Shown here one piece after another: positions 13,010 through 22,941 of a stretch of 64,000 nt of DNA. The notes beneath the pieces are model-generated. The model made no database searches and was not told the origin of the DNA. It saw only the letters and a list, made by a program, of their open reading frames with translations. Where the stretch lies: assembly GCA_030762935.1 (NCBI GenBank), contig CM060895.1, forward strand, positions 38,865,001-38,929,000, read 5' to 3'. Origin of the DNA: Hymenopus coronatus (lineage: Eukaryota; Arthropoda; Insecta; Mantodea; Hymenopodidae). Made by a program: the position numbers and the translations under genes. How positions within the stretch are numbered: position 1 is the stretch's first letter; each line of letters opens with the position of its first letter.

Positions 13010-13440
13010 TTCCCGTCCACTAGAAATAAAATGGATGTCACAGCAAGAAATTTGGCAACTGAGGTGATCTGTCAGGTATTTTTTATTTGTGCTAAGCTAT
13101 ACTATTTGTATGGGATAGTGCCAAATAATATAGTACGTGCTTAAATTTAAGTTTATGAGTAAAGCAGCAGCCTAAATTATGCAAAATGTGTTATCCTATT
13201 ACTCGATATTTAAATGCTGCCCAATCCAAAAATCTTCTACGTATATTTCTCAATCATGAATTGCAGGAAAAAGAATTAAAGCGTGTAATTTTTATCTGCA
13301 AAAATATTGTTCCTAATTTCAGGTTTTCGAATTTCCTAATATCAGATTGGAAGTAATCACTAACATTTAACGGATTAGTAACATAGCCTTTAGTTAGTGT
13401 AATAGTAGTCATAGTCAAGTCAAAAGTAAAGAATGACGCC

Positions 13441-13711
13441 AAATTCCGGGTATCATGCTAGCCTATGGTTCCCAAGGTGGCGGGTTCAAACCCGGCGGAA
13501 GGCGATGGATTTTTTCGGAGGTAAAAATCCTTAGCATGGCTTCCTTCGGAAGGGAAGTAAAGCCATTGGTCCCGTGTCGTAGATTTACGATACGTAAAAG
13601 AACCTCAAGCCTGATAAAGAGGACTCTGAGCAACGTTAAGCAGTATTTCATGTCCAGAGTAGAATGGGACGCTGAGAACCATAGTAATTAAAGAGCGTTC
13701 ACAAATAAAAC
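13441..13711 (+). mobile_element. SINE C copy, well-preserved tRNA-derived head
   Basis: The head holds 'GGCGGGTTCAAACCCGGCGG' at about 13481-13500, which fits an RNA polymerase III B box inside a T-arm-like stem. The family block GGCTTCCTTCGGAAGGGA follows, and the 3' end reads 'AAAGAGCGTTCACAAATAAA'. This is the best copy in the window for defining the family, about 265 bp. Confidence 0.82.
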
Positions 13712-14924
13712 ATAATTTTTTTAACCCTTAAGCATATGGTCTTGCCAGCTAGATAAAAAGAGCATTTTTCAAGCTACTTTTCACGTGAAATACATTTAAA
13801 TTACTTCTTACCTAGTTTGAGGAATAGCTTATAAATTCAATTTGTGGAAAATATTGACCAAAATCAACAATGGCGTTAAGAGGACCGGCACCAAACTCAC
13901 AATGAGCCATCTGCTCTGCTCCATATGTCCATCTGGATTCCGCTGAAACTTTATAAATCTCTCCAACCATCTTACAAACACATTACTGGTCTTCTATGAA
14001 ACATTTTTCTAATAAGTTTATAACAGAATTTTGCTTGTATATTTCAATTACCTATGCTATCTATTTATACACCTAAATAAATAAAACATTAACAATCTGA
14101 GTGTTACTATCACCGTTGACCATACTTTATTTTCAGTTTTGGCACTTTTCTTACCCTCGCCGTTGTTTTTTCCTGGAAAGGAAGTAAGTAAAGGACCCTT
14201 CTGTGGGTTTTCATCAGCCAATTTTTTGATGGGTTACAATACTTCCTCTACTTATCGGTTGTGGCAAGGAATTGACTATGTTACGATGTTTCCGTCAACA
14301 AATAATTTGTTTTCATGAAAAACGCAATTCAAATATAAATCGAAAGCAAAAAACTTTGCTTTGTCAAATCACGCGTGTCTTTCACAGTATTTTAATTAAA
14401 AATGTTAAAATCTGCTTTTCTTTTTGGAAAACATGTATGTTCCGAGTAGAAATGTGCGCAAATATGTGTTACAAAGTAACAAAATGCATACGTATGGAAT
14501 GAAAGTTATTCTGGTGTCAAGAGATGTTCAAGATTCGCTCCACAGCACGTATCGATTGCTGTACGTTCCCACTTATTCCTGGAATTCATCGATGCGACAT
14601 TTTAGCGTCTGGATTTAGGCACCCGATCAGCAGTTATCAAATCAGCCCGCAGGTAGAACTCGAATATCCAAGCACCCATGCTCTGTACAGTGCATCTCTC
14701 GGGTAAATCATTCGGCAAACAGTGGCGAAGTGGACAGTGTTCCCATGTAGCAGCCATATACTACACAATTTAAACGTTTGTTTATTAATGACGTCAATTA
14801 CCAGAACCATATCAGTACCTCAGCTATCCCGGAATTTCGTCCCACATGAGCTATACAACATACCAATACATCTACTGAGATGGGATTATCGTTTTTAAAC
14901 ACACTTAAAAACCATTGATCCGGG
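13712..14924. other. AT-rich stretch, nothing recognised
   Basis: Overlapping plus-strand ORFs at 14272-14706 (60-76 codons) have no recognisable motif and are probably fortuitous. Confidence 0.5.
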
Positions 14925-14995
14925 TTGATTTGAACCCGCAACCTTGGAATCAAAGGATCACTGAGTCGTCCAGACCAACACAGCCATATTGCTTG
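14925..14995 (-). repeat. tRNA-like SINE head fragment
   Basis: On the minus strand it reads 'GCGGGTTCAAATCAACCCGG', containing a B-box-like GGTTCAAATC, preceded by 'GATTCCAAGGTT', which resembles the SINE C head. No SINE C body follows, so it is a head-only fragment or a related family. Confidence 0.45.
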
Positions 14996-15345
14996 TCACA
15001 AAGCTAATGGCTCATTGGTTTTTTTTTTTTTTTTAATGGACGTTTTTGTTCCTTTTCCTGTCAGGAATCCCCTCCCATAGTTTGCCATATACAGAACCGT
15101 CCCTTATGAGAGCTTCCAAAGGAAAGTTAAATATAAACCCATTAATTTTGGGAAGTTTCGTTCTCTGATAAGATCGTTTTCATAATACCATGAATGAGTT
15201 CAACATTATGGACAATTGTTTAATATATAAGTTATGAGTGATATTTCATAAACGAAATATTTAATAAAAATATTAATAAAATATAATAAATATATTTTAA
15301 ATATTATTATTTAATTGAGCATATTCAATATCAACACCCTAGCCA

Positions 15346-15512
15346 GATCTCGGTCATTATGGTTCTGCTATACGGCAATGGGACAGGTATTTCGGGGTTT
15401 TCCTTTATTCTGAGAAGAGAAAGTCGGATAACTTTAAGCTCCATGGACCCCGAGATATTTGAGCATCAATTCATCGATTTAATTCATCGCCCGATATGAC
15501 CATCCAGGTCGA
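15346..15512 (+). mobile_element. SINE B fragment, tRNA head mostly lost
   Basis: It contains the SINE B body blocks 'AAGCTCCATGGACCCCGAGA' (15439-15458) and 'CATCGCCCGATATGACCATC'. It ends in a GA-rich run near 15512-15522. Confidence 0.75.
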
Positions 15513-16563
15513 GAGAGAGAGAGGTACTCATTATGAACACATACTGCCATTCGCTTTTAAGAGAGTATGGAGTTGTAAGTGGGACTGCTATTTCAGAAGT
15601 AAAAACATACATACAAGTTGCTTCAATATTGGACGAGTTTGGATATGAGTATTTCACTGTAAAAGGAGGAAAGATATTTTGCAACGAAACTCCTATACAG
15701 AAAATATATAATGCCAGAGAAAGATTTTCATCCAGAATGACTACAATTGTAAGCAGCATATAAAATTATAAAGATTTTGACAAAAGGTACACTCAGTTTT
15801 GAGACTTTAGAAAAAATAAGTTGTATTTTATTGTAATAGAGCTGTGGAAGCATAAACAGGTGGATTATAAAATAATCGTTTATATTATATTAAAATAGGT
15901 ATTAATGTTTTGTGTCAGAATTTGGACACTGGTCTCATATTGTAAAAATGTTTACTTCCATTCAAATCAAATTACAACGTTGTCCTTCACCGCATAACGG
16001 GGCGAAGAGTCATAGTCCTTCCAAACCGAAGTACTGGCCAGACCTACCTAACTTTCCAAGCGCAGGTAACTTGAGGAGGCAAGCAATGCAGTCCCAGGTC
16101 TGATCATAACGTAGTACAACCAGTTCTTTAAGAAAGTTTTCTTTTCATTAAAAAGCAAAAACAATTACGAAGCATCTGCGCAATTTATAAACAATTGACA
16201 ATCACATTCATACTTCCAGGCTGTGTGGGAGATAGAGAATCCAACTCGGGACATCTGGATGAGAAGCCAGACACTGACCATTCGACCGCAGAGGCAGAGT
16301 TAGAGGCAGTGGCAGTGGCAGTGGCAGTCTGGTTAATATTGCACACCTGACACAAGGTAAATAATTACAGTAGTTTACTATTTTGCCACTAGAATCATAT
16401 AAATATCTTCAAGAACATTTTCTCTGAAAACGAATTATGAAATCGTTCTAAGAAACTAACTCATGTTTTTAATAAAGAAAAAGTGTATGTTGGCAACTCC
16501 GTATCTGTAACAGTTACTCTATTCACGGTAAACACTGGAAAGAATTCTATAAAAAAAAATTGA
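15513..16563. other. No recognised gene; one possible SINE-like tract
   Basis: Overlapping ORFs on both strands at 15484-15763 have no recognised product. The stretch 16220-16345, with 'CCAACTCGGGACATCTGGAT' and a GGCAGT hexamer repeat at 16310-16330, may be a decayed SINE. Confidence 0.4.
16552..16559 (-). terminator. RNA polymerase III terminator of the tRNA-Arg gene
   Basis: A run of about eight A on the plus strand is a T-run on the gene strand, a few bases past the tRNA 3' end. This is the usual position for Pol III termination. Confidence 0.8.
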
Positions 16564-16636
16564 CGACCGTGACAGGACTCGAACCTGCAATCTTCGGATC
16601 CGAAGTCCGACGCCTTATCCATTAGGCCACACGGTC
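16564..16636 (-). tRNA. tRNA-Arg, anticodon TCG
   Basis: The minus strand folds into a complete cloverleaf. The acceptor stem GACCGTG pairs with CACGGTC over all seven positions and the discriminator base is G. The D arm is GCCT...AGGC. The anticodon loop is CTTCGGA with anticodon TCG, closed by TCGGA/TCCGA. The T arm is GCAGG-TTCGAGT-CCTGT. There is no intron and no encoded CCA. The internal A-box (TGGCCTAATGGATAAGG) and B-box (GGTTCGAGTCC) regions are intact. This is the one gene in the window that looks functional. Unlike the tRNA-like SINE heads it has full acceptor pairing and its own T-run terminator. Confidence 0.95.
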
Positions 16637-17169
16637 ACATACGCTTTGAGTCAAAAGAATGTACATGAATTGTGTCTTTCTGGCAGTAATTGAGCTAAAT
16701 TTAAGAACTTAATCCTGTTCTAACCTAGAAAGAGAGACGCTATATAGACGGGAAATCAATTCCTTTTCTTCTGCCCACCAATCAGGAAGCAGTGTCTTAG
16801 AGCTTGAGACTACAAATTACATTCTTTATATCAAGCTAAATCTAAGATTCTATTGGAGTTTTCCTTTGCGACTTATGGTCTAATAAATCATCAGTATAAA
16901 TGCAATTCCCACTTTGGCCGTTTTTCACTTTAATGATGTTTGTGATCACCTCGCAATAGAGTCGTGTTGAGTTGAACATTGTTTTATGGTGCCAACAAAG
17001 AACGGTTACAGAACCACGTAGCTTGTTTACTTCAAAATATATGTAGTTCTAGATTCTAGAAGCCTCATAATTCGCCAAGAGCGAACAAAACAACTGTCCC
17101 AAATGGAAAGCTTATATCTAAACATTGTATCACAAACTGTGAATTTCCTCAGAATAAACCATGTTTATC
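16637..17169. other. AT-rich stretch, nothing recognised
   Basis: The 5' flank of the tRNA gene; no other element is visible. Confidence 0.4.
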
Positions 17170-17772
17170 TGTGGACAGCATAACTTAAAAACTAAAAACT
17201 TGTTGAATACCAAAATTGATATTTAAGAACTATCTTCCAAGGATGCGACACAAAATTTTCAAGGCTCTAAGGATATTGATAAAAAAAAACACCAAATTAA
17301 TTAAGGATATCCACATCTCAAATAAAATCTACTGAAGCCCTCTGCATTCTGGATAATTTTAGCATAATTGATAAACATAAGACATGAAATGTTATTATAC
17401 AAAAAAATATAGACCTTTAAAACATGCAATTCATATCCAATACTATTCCTTATTACTGGTTTAAATGTTCCAATGCTTATACTTTTCTCAATTGGGAAAT
17501 TATTCGATTTTTTTTTCTTTTCTTCTTTCTTTCAGTTTTACTCCTGACCCTGCAAAGAGAAAGGAGCTCCAATGACAACACCTAACGACAGCTGTTAAAA
17601 TATTTTATACCGATCTATGCCTGAATTCCCTTATTTGTCTTGTAATGTAAGAAAATAGGTATTACAACTATTTCTGTTAATGTTTGTTTTGATTAGTATG
17701 GAGGAGATCGAAGAATAAGATTTTGTAAGAAAATGTTTGCAGAATAGTTAGAGGTCACCTGAATGGAACACA
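17170..17772 (+). repeat. Rep-A copy 9, head missing
   Basis: It starts in the 'CTGTGGACAGCATAACTTAA' block and ends with 'CACCTGAATGGAACACACAC'. The middle (17270-17340) is shortened and carries an A-run. Confidence 0.78.
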
Positions 17773-17839
17773 CACTTTTTTTCTTCCTAGTCATGCAAAT
17801 AGCATAGAATTTTAATGTCATCACTTAGCAAACAGGCCG

Positions 17840-18038
17840 TTAAAGATTTGAGTATCGTTTTTCGTAGTGTATTTCCTTCTCCCGCTTGAACATATAATAT
17901 TTGTAAAAAAAAAAATTTTATTTCTGCTAATATTATGATTTGTTTAGCACGAAGTAGAAATAAGAATAAGCTTTTGTATGAATAGTTTGTTGTAGAATAG
18001 GCAGAGAAAATCATGTGAATGTAACACATCAGATGTTT
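17840..18038 (+). repeat. Rep-A copy 10, tail only
   Basis: About 200 bp, from 'TAAAGATTTGAGTATCG' to 'GTGAATGTAACACATCAGAT'. It follows copy 9 in the same orientation, so two tails lie in tandem. Confidence 0.8.
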
Positions 18039-18520
18039 ATTACATTGCGATACTAGTGAAATAAGTGGACATGGAAGCGTTTGAAAATAGGAAACGAAGG
18101 CGGCCATTTGACTGCTCTTGAGATTATCTAATGCAAGCGTGGCATATTGCATAATTGTTTTTGGACCATGGTGAATAATAGCAAACACTAAATGATGCAG
18201 AGAAACAATGTAACTGCATTGCTAAATAAAAAACATACTCCTTGAAAAAACAAACATGTTTAAGTTATATGAGATATCCTGTAAAGATAAATAAACAGAG
18301 TTTATACATTTATTTAAAAAACATTAGTTGATAGAAAAATTATGCGACCTTAGTGGTACAAAGCATTTCTAGCAGTGCAACATTTAATGCAAATGCATTG
18401 CAAGCAAATGGACATACTAAATGCAAAATGGATCTAATTCATTTTAAAGAATTGTATTATATGCTGGAATCCAGTGTAAAATTCGGAATATTCATAAAAT
18501 TAACTTAAAATCGATAAAAT
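18039..18520. other. AT-rich stretch, nothing recognised
   Basis: No signature seen. Confidence 0.4.
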
Positions 18521-18745
18521 TAGGTCACCTCGGTAGTGTGGGGTTGTGTGTCTGACTCACATTCAATAGGTCGCGAGTTCGAATCTCGCTTAGGGTGAGC
18601 TATCCGGATAAGGTTTTTTTCGGGACTTTCTCTTATCCAGAGAAGACGAATGTCGAGAAATTTTAAGCTCAATGGACCCCGAGATCATTAAGTTCACATC
18701 GTCCGTAATTACTAATCTAGTTAAAGGATGTTAAGCTACCAAAAA
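18521..18745 (+). mobile_element. SINE B copy
   Basis: It has a tRNA-derived head with 'GTCGCGAGTTCGAATCTCGC' (B box GTTCGAATC), then 'TTAGGGTGAGCTATCCGGAT', 'TTATCCAGAGAAGACGAATG' and 'TGGACCCCGAGATCATT'. The 3' segment is shorter than in the copy at 37087. Confidence 0.85.
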
Positions 18746-19900
18746 TGAGTTTTTCAACTAAAACCCTTTTCAGAAATTCTACTATACTTCACGTTATTCC
18801 CCACAAGGAAAGACAAAAAATAGAAAAAGGCTATGAGAGTACTCTACTTAGAGCCTGGAGATCGACCCTAAACTCCAGCAATAAAAACGTGGAGATGGCG
18901 CTTCATAATGTAACAAATGACAACACCAGTCTCTGTTGAATTCTCTTTATTGGTCACCAAAGTACTACACGTAACACAGCACTTGCACTTTTGCTGCACG
19001 GAGTCACTGCGTTTACGTCAGTTTCTTAGCAAGCGTCACTCACTAGATTGATGTTTAACTCACTTCATTTCACCAGCATTTGTCGGCCCCTAAGATAGAC
19101 CATGATCGGTCTCCGAAAGTTCCAGCCTTACAATTTACAGAACATTAGAACGAGATTACTCTGGAAGAATGTTCTGGGCCTGGGGGTAAAGAAGGTTCGA
19201 GAGATCTTGCAAGGAAACACACAAACGCTTTTGTTTGCCCGGCTATTGTGCCCATTTGCTCTATTGTTAGGGGACCCAGGCAGCTGTGCATTCGGGCGAA
19301 ATGGGGACTCAGCCGTCGTTACATGTTGTCATGGTGATCCAAGACTGATAAGGGATTCTTGTGGGCTTACGGTGGCTCAAAGGTATTGGGGGGGGGGGGT
19401 TCCCACCTGCTACACACTTAACTTATAGGAGGGAAACAGGATGGGATGGTGAAACGTAATTCCTATACACAATAAGACACCTACGAGAGAGGTAATTCTA
19501 GGTAGCAAATAATCTGTATTTATGATGGTGATCATAAAAAATAAAACGGAGCAGATGACTTCTTTGCAACAGATATTAGTAGGCTTTATATTTTGTTAGT
19601 TTAATTAATAATTTACACGTGTTTTATTTAAGAAATATATCTGCTTCAGTAGCCAAGAATGAGCAGATGGAGAACACAAAACCTTAGGGTGAGAAGTTGC
19701 CATTGTATACGCCAAGGTTACTTTCTTTGTTAATACTGCAACATAAACGCCTTTGTAAGAGCAAGATTTTTAGCGCATTAGAGACATAAGTAACAGGGTA
19801 TGTTTTAGAGAAAGGTCTCTTCCCTAAAAGTTGGCAGCTTGGGACTTTTCCATTATAAAGAGCGGTCACGTGAGTCTAACACAAAGAGCTTACAAAATTA
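18746..19900. other. No recognised gene
   Basis: A 108-codon plus-strand ORF at 19102-19428 and a shorter one at 18745-18939 have no motif I recognise. A G-run lies near 19389-19399. Segment 19080-19440 is clearly less AT-rich than its surroundings. Confidence 0.4.
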
Positions 19901-19904
19901 ATCA

Positions 19905-20427
19905 CGTGACAACGTTATTTTCGCGGGTCTTTTAACCAATCAGGAATGAGCTTGAGGATTGGAGATTTTAAGTGTATAAGCGTTGCGCTTACAAGAAATT
20001 AGGCTTCAGTTTCTTCTTGTTGGGCTTCTTGTTGCACTTGTGATGCTGTACACGGTACGCTTTAGGTTGTACGTTGTACGTACGGAATGCGGCGGTGTTA
20101 GTGCTTGATATTATTACGCGAAATATTGTGGTATCGCACGAGTTAAGTTGTCGCGTAATAGGGAAGTACGCAGTAATTATCGATGACCGTCGAAACAAGA
20201 ACTTAGTAAGCAGAAGAAAATAGCACTAGTTAATATTTCTACGTCTTCAAGAATTACTATGTCGGGAGTCGCTCGTAGGATTAGTGCCTGAGCATGTAAC
20301 AAAGGTGAATAAAAGCATTAATTCAGTGGAATATAAAGTGAAGTACTTCTATTTTTGAGTTTACCCCGTGGTGAATACCCCAGTCATTCTTTCTCCCCCT
20401 CATTGAGAGTCAAACTTGTGTTCTACG
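19905..20427 (+). mobile_element. Possible LTR (solo or 5' remnant)
   Basis: The promoter-like cluster is followed by an AATAAA signal at 20308-20313. At 20428-20440 there is TGGT-TG-AGCAGAG, two bases longer than the TGGTAGCAGAG expected of a primer-binding site complementary to initiator tRNA-Met. The order promoter, polyadenylation signal, primer-site-like sequence is that of a 5' LTR junction. I could not define the LTR start and see no gag or pol, so the call is tentative. Confidence 0.3.
19936..20009 (+). promoter_or_regulatory. Pol II core-promoter-like cluster, probably within an LTR
   Basis: A CCAAT motif (19936-19940), a TATA-like GTATAAG (19974-19980) and an initiator-like TCAGT (20005-20009) occur at plausible spacing, with about 30 bp from the TATA-like motif to the initiator. 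No coding region follows within a few hundred bases, which fits better with a retrotransposon LTR than a host gene. Confidence 0.35.
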
Positions 20428-20778
20428 TGGTTGAGCAGAGCCGGCGCATCAAAGAACTTTCAAGAGGTATGTACCCGCCTGATTACAAAGAATTTCAGGT
20501 AGGCGAAAAGGACAGCGACAACTTTTAGCTCGGGGAGTTGTGTTATCTGAAGCATCTTAAGCATCTGAGATCATTCAACTACCAAAATAAACTAAGTTGC
20601 TATCGGGAAACAAACCCACGTGGAATATGTCAGCGAAATGGCCAAGATGACTCGGAGGTTCCAAAAACAGAGGTTTAAATATGTTCATCGAACTGACGCT
20701 AGCAGTCTCGAACATTCACTTAGAAGGTGTTAAAAGCTAATTGTCAATTCGTATAATACCAGAAAGTAACATCGCACA

Positions 20779-20833
20779 TGGGAAATTATTCCAAATCCTG
20801 GAAGGATTAAAATGTAGACTTCGGGGTGTCCAT
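20779..20833 (-). pseudogene. cox1: Nuclear mitochondrial insertion: cox1 fragment
   Basis: The minus strand encodes [19 protein letters not shown] without interruption. This is the invariant segment of cytochrome c oxidase subunit I around the histidine-tyrosine pair. Similarity stops abruptly on both sides. At about 55-60 bp it cannot be functional and is best read as a short mitochondrial DNA insertion in the nucleus. Confidence 0.8.
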
Positions 20834-20861
20834 GATATTTAATCCAGAATGTATTGGGGTT

Positions 20862-20910
20862 TTTTTTTAGGTTAATATTTTTAATAATTTTTTTTTTTTT
20901 TTTTTTTTTG
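20862..20910. repeat. T-rich tract
   Basis: Two poly(T) runs, the second about 20 bases long at 20890-20909, directly beyond the upstream end of the cox1-like fragment as read on the minus strand. Confidence 0.6.
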
Positions 20911-20919
20911 TTGAAGAAG

Positions 20920-21287
20920 TTTAAGTTATATTTTTGGTTATGATTATTTATCATATGGCGATTTGAGTAGCAAAGTTACCAATTCTATCATTGGGACAAA
21001 GTGGCGACTGATTATCCACGCCTAATATTCCTTAAATAAATCATTTGAATCTCATGCTTAACTGTTGAATGAATTAAATGATAAATAAATGTTAACGAAT
21101 AAAATACAAGCATGTTATAGGAAAGATTAAAACGGTAAAATTCTACTATCAAATATGATTATACTCCATGTCGCAATAATGACGTTATCGAAAGTAAGAG
21201 ATTTAATACAGTTCATCCACATAGGCGACACATAGCTATGTTGGCTTACCAGCACGGAAAGCAGCGTGAACGGGGAGAGCATAAAAC
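20920..21287. other. AT-rich stretch, nothing recognised
   Basis: No signature seen. Confidence 0.4.
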
Positions 21288-21927
21288 AATCTGATGTGGT
21301 TCATTCACATGACCTTCTCTATCTGTTCTGCAAACAAATTATTCTTAAATAAGATTATTCTTTTACCTAAACCATACTATTAAGATAAACATTACCAGAA
21401 ACCATTTTGCTTCCTATAAGTAGAAGGGAAATGAAGTACTAAAGCGATAGTCACATGTTTTAGAAGCTGTCGCTGTGTGATTGTCATTGAAATCTGGTTC
21501 TCTTTCGATGGTCAGGAGTAAAACAAAAGAGATATGAAACGGATGAGGACTTCCTGTTTGAGAAAAATTCAAGTATTTTAAAATTTAAACAAATAACAGG
21601 GAATACCTCGGAAATGGGTAGCTCTACAAAACTAACCGTATATAACATAAATTGCGTGTTTTAATAAGGTGAACATTTTTTGTATAGTAAAATTTTGTCT
21701 GTCGCTTTTACGGCTTACCAGTTATCTAAAATTCATACAGAATGAAAACTTCAGAGGCTATTCCAAAGATATACAGAATATGTGCCTTATTTTCAAAGCA
21801 AGTAATAAGACCATTTCTGTTAATGTTTATCTTGATTACGTGAAGTGGATAGAAGAACGAGCTATTCAAGAATCATTTTTCACAGAGAAGTAAAGAAAGT
21901 TGTGTGGATGGAACATACCAGGTGTTT
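21288..21927. repeat. Rep-A copy 11, foldback: minus body then plus tail
   Basis: The minus-oriented part runs from 'AATCTGATGTGGTTCATTCA' (21288) to about 21784. It switches directly to a plus-oriented tail ending 'GTGTGGATGGAACATACCAG' (about 21902-21921). Both outer ends are therefore the family tail, giving terminal inverted repeats of about 130 bp with an asymmetric centre. Confidence 0.8.
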
Positions 21928-22350
21928 ATTGTTTAAAATCAGAGTGTATTTACTTGTATTTGCAAAAGCAGCATCTATCTGCACAGCGTTGAAATGAAAG
22001 GAAGCGTTTCATTCATTTACTATCTGATATTACATCTGGAAATTTACAGCGACGGGAACCAAAGCCACTGTCTCCTGAGATAGGTTATGGACACCGGGGC
22101 ATGAAATTACGGGGCAATATCGCGCTATGTCGACCGCATATGCTCGGAAGGACTCAATTACATCTTGATATTATATCTCCTTTGTGTTATGTTGATTGTG
22201 GGCAATAGGCAGACTGTGTTTGATGGTAATCAAGCATATTATCACTACTTACATCTAATTATGTTTTTCGTATCGAGTGTTTTCTAGACTTCCCGATGAT
22301 ATTTACATATAAGGAAATTCAATATTCCAGTTCAGGTATTAGTTCCGAAA
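21928..22350. other. Spacer, nothing recognised
   Basis: Less AT-rich around 22040-22150; no repeat or gene identified. Confidence 0.4.
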
Positions 22351-22474
22351 AAATCTGACGTGTTCCATTCACATGACTTTATCTGTACGGAAGTAAACTA
22401 TTCTAATAAAAAAATATTATTTTATCTTCGCCATGCTAATCGAGATAAACATTAGAATAAATTGTTTATTAGTT

Positions 22475-22691
22475 CAAAATCTTCTCGGGCTTCTAGCCAG
22501 GTAAAAACTTGGCTTGACACCAACGTTTCGAAGAAGTGCATCTTCCTCGTCTTCAGGGTGAACTGATGGTTTGAAGACGAGGAAGATGCACTTCTTCGAA
22601 ACGTTGGTGTCAAGCCAAGTTTTTACCTGGCTAGAAGCCCGAGAAGATTTTGAATTAATACGTCGCCAGGAAAGCTTCAGTTCTTATTTTA
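22475..22691 (-). mobile_element. 217-bp hairpin insertion with hammerhead-like core, Penelope-like remnant
   Basis: Two 81-bp arms (22475-22555 and 22572-22652) are perfect inverted repeats separated by 16 bp, followed by a 39-bp 3' extension. The insertion is bounded by TGTTTATTAGTT at 22463-22474 and 22692-22703, an exact 12-bp target-site duplication inside Rep-A. The minus strand of the left arm carries CTGAAGA (22556-22550), a 6-7 bp stem, GAAA (22529-22526) and GTC (22518-22516), the order of a hammerhead ribozyme core with a very short helix III. Such motifs are known from Penelope-like elements and retrozymes. Naming the source as Penelope-like is inference. Confidence 0.65.
22516..22556 (-). 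ncRNA. Hammerhead-ribozyme-like core (candidate)
   Basis: On the minus strand CTGAAGA fits the core CUGANGA. Helix II is GAGGAAG/CTTCTTC with loop ATGCA and one wobble. GAAA follows, then helix III of three pairs (A-U, C-G, G-U) around a TTGG loop, ending at GUC, the usual cleavage triplet. I cannot pair the sequences expected to form helix I. The mirror copy in the right arm starts with TTGAAGA and so lacks the first core C. Activity is therefore doubtful for this copy. Confidence 0.45.
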
Positions 22692-22941
22692 TGTTTATTA
22701 GTTGCTTATAAGTAGAAAAGAAATAGGCTAGTACATTGTCTAAAGCGATAGTGAAAAGCTGATCGCTACGTGATTAACACTGAAATACGGTTTTCTTTGC
22801 ATGGCTAGGACTAAAAAAAAAGGTGAAATGAATGGCAACCTCCCGTTTGAGGAATGTACAGGTATTTTAAAATTGACACAAATAACAAGGAATATCTGGA
22901 AATCTTTAACTCTACACAAAGTATAAATTGTTTTTTTAATA

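Larger units (their letters stand above)
22351..22941 (-). repeat. Rep-A copy 12, first part, split by a hairpin insertion
   Basis: The tail starts 'AATCTGACGTGTTCCATTCA' at 22352. The copy is interrupted at 22475-22691 and continues to 'GTATAAATTG' at 22921-22930. It is interrupted again by the element at 22942-23416 and completed at 23417-23540. Confidence 0.82.

Noticed and set aside
19102..19428. 108-codon ORF as a host gene or transposase fragment
   Set aside because: No motif recognised; it contains a G-run near its end and has no plausible continuation.
22475..22652. Hairpin as a microRNA precursor
   Set aside because: The arms are perfectly paired over 81 bp, there is an exact target-site duplication, and hammerhead-like core motifs are present. 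An inverted mobile-element insertion explains it better.
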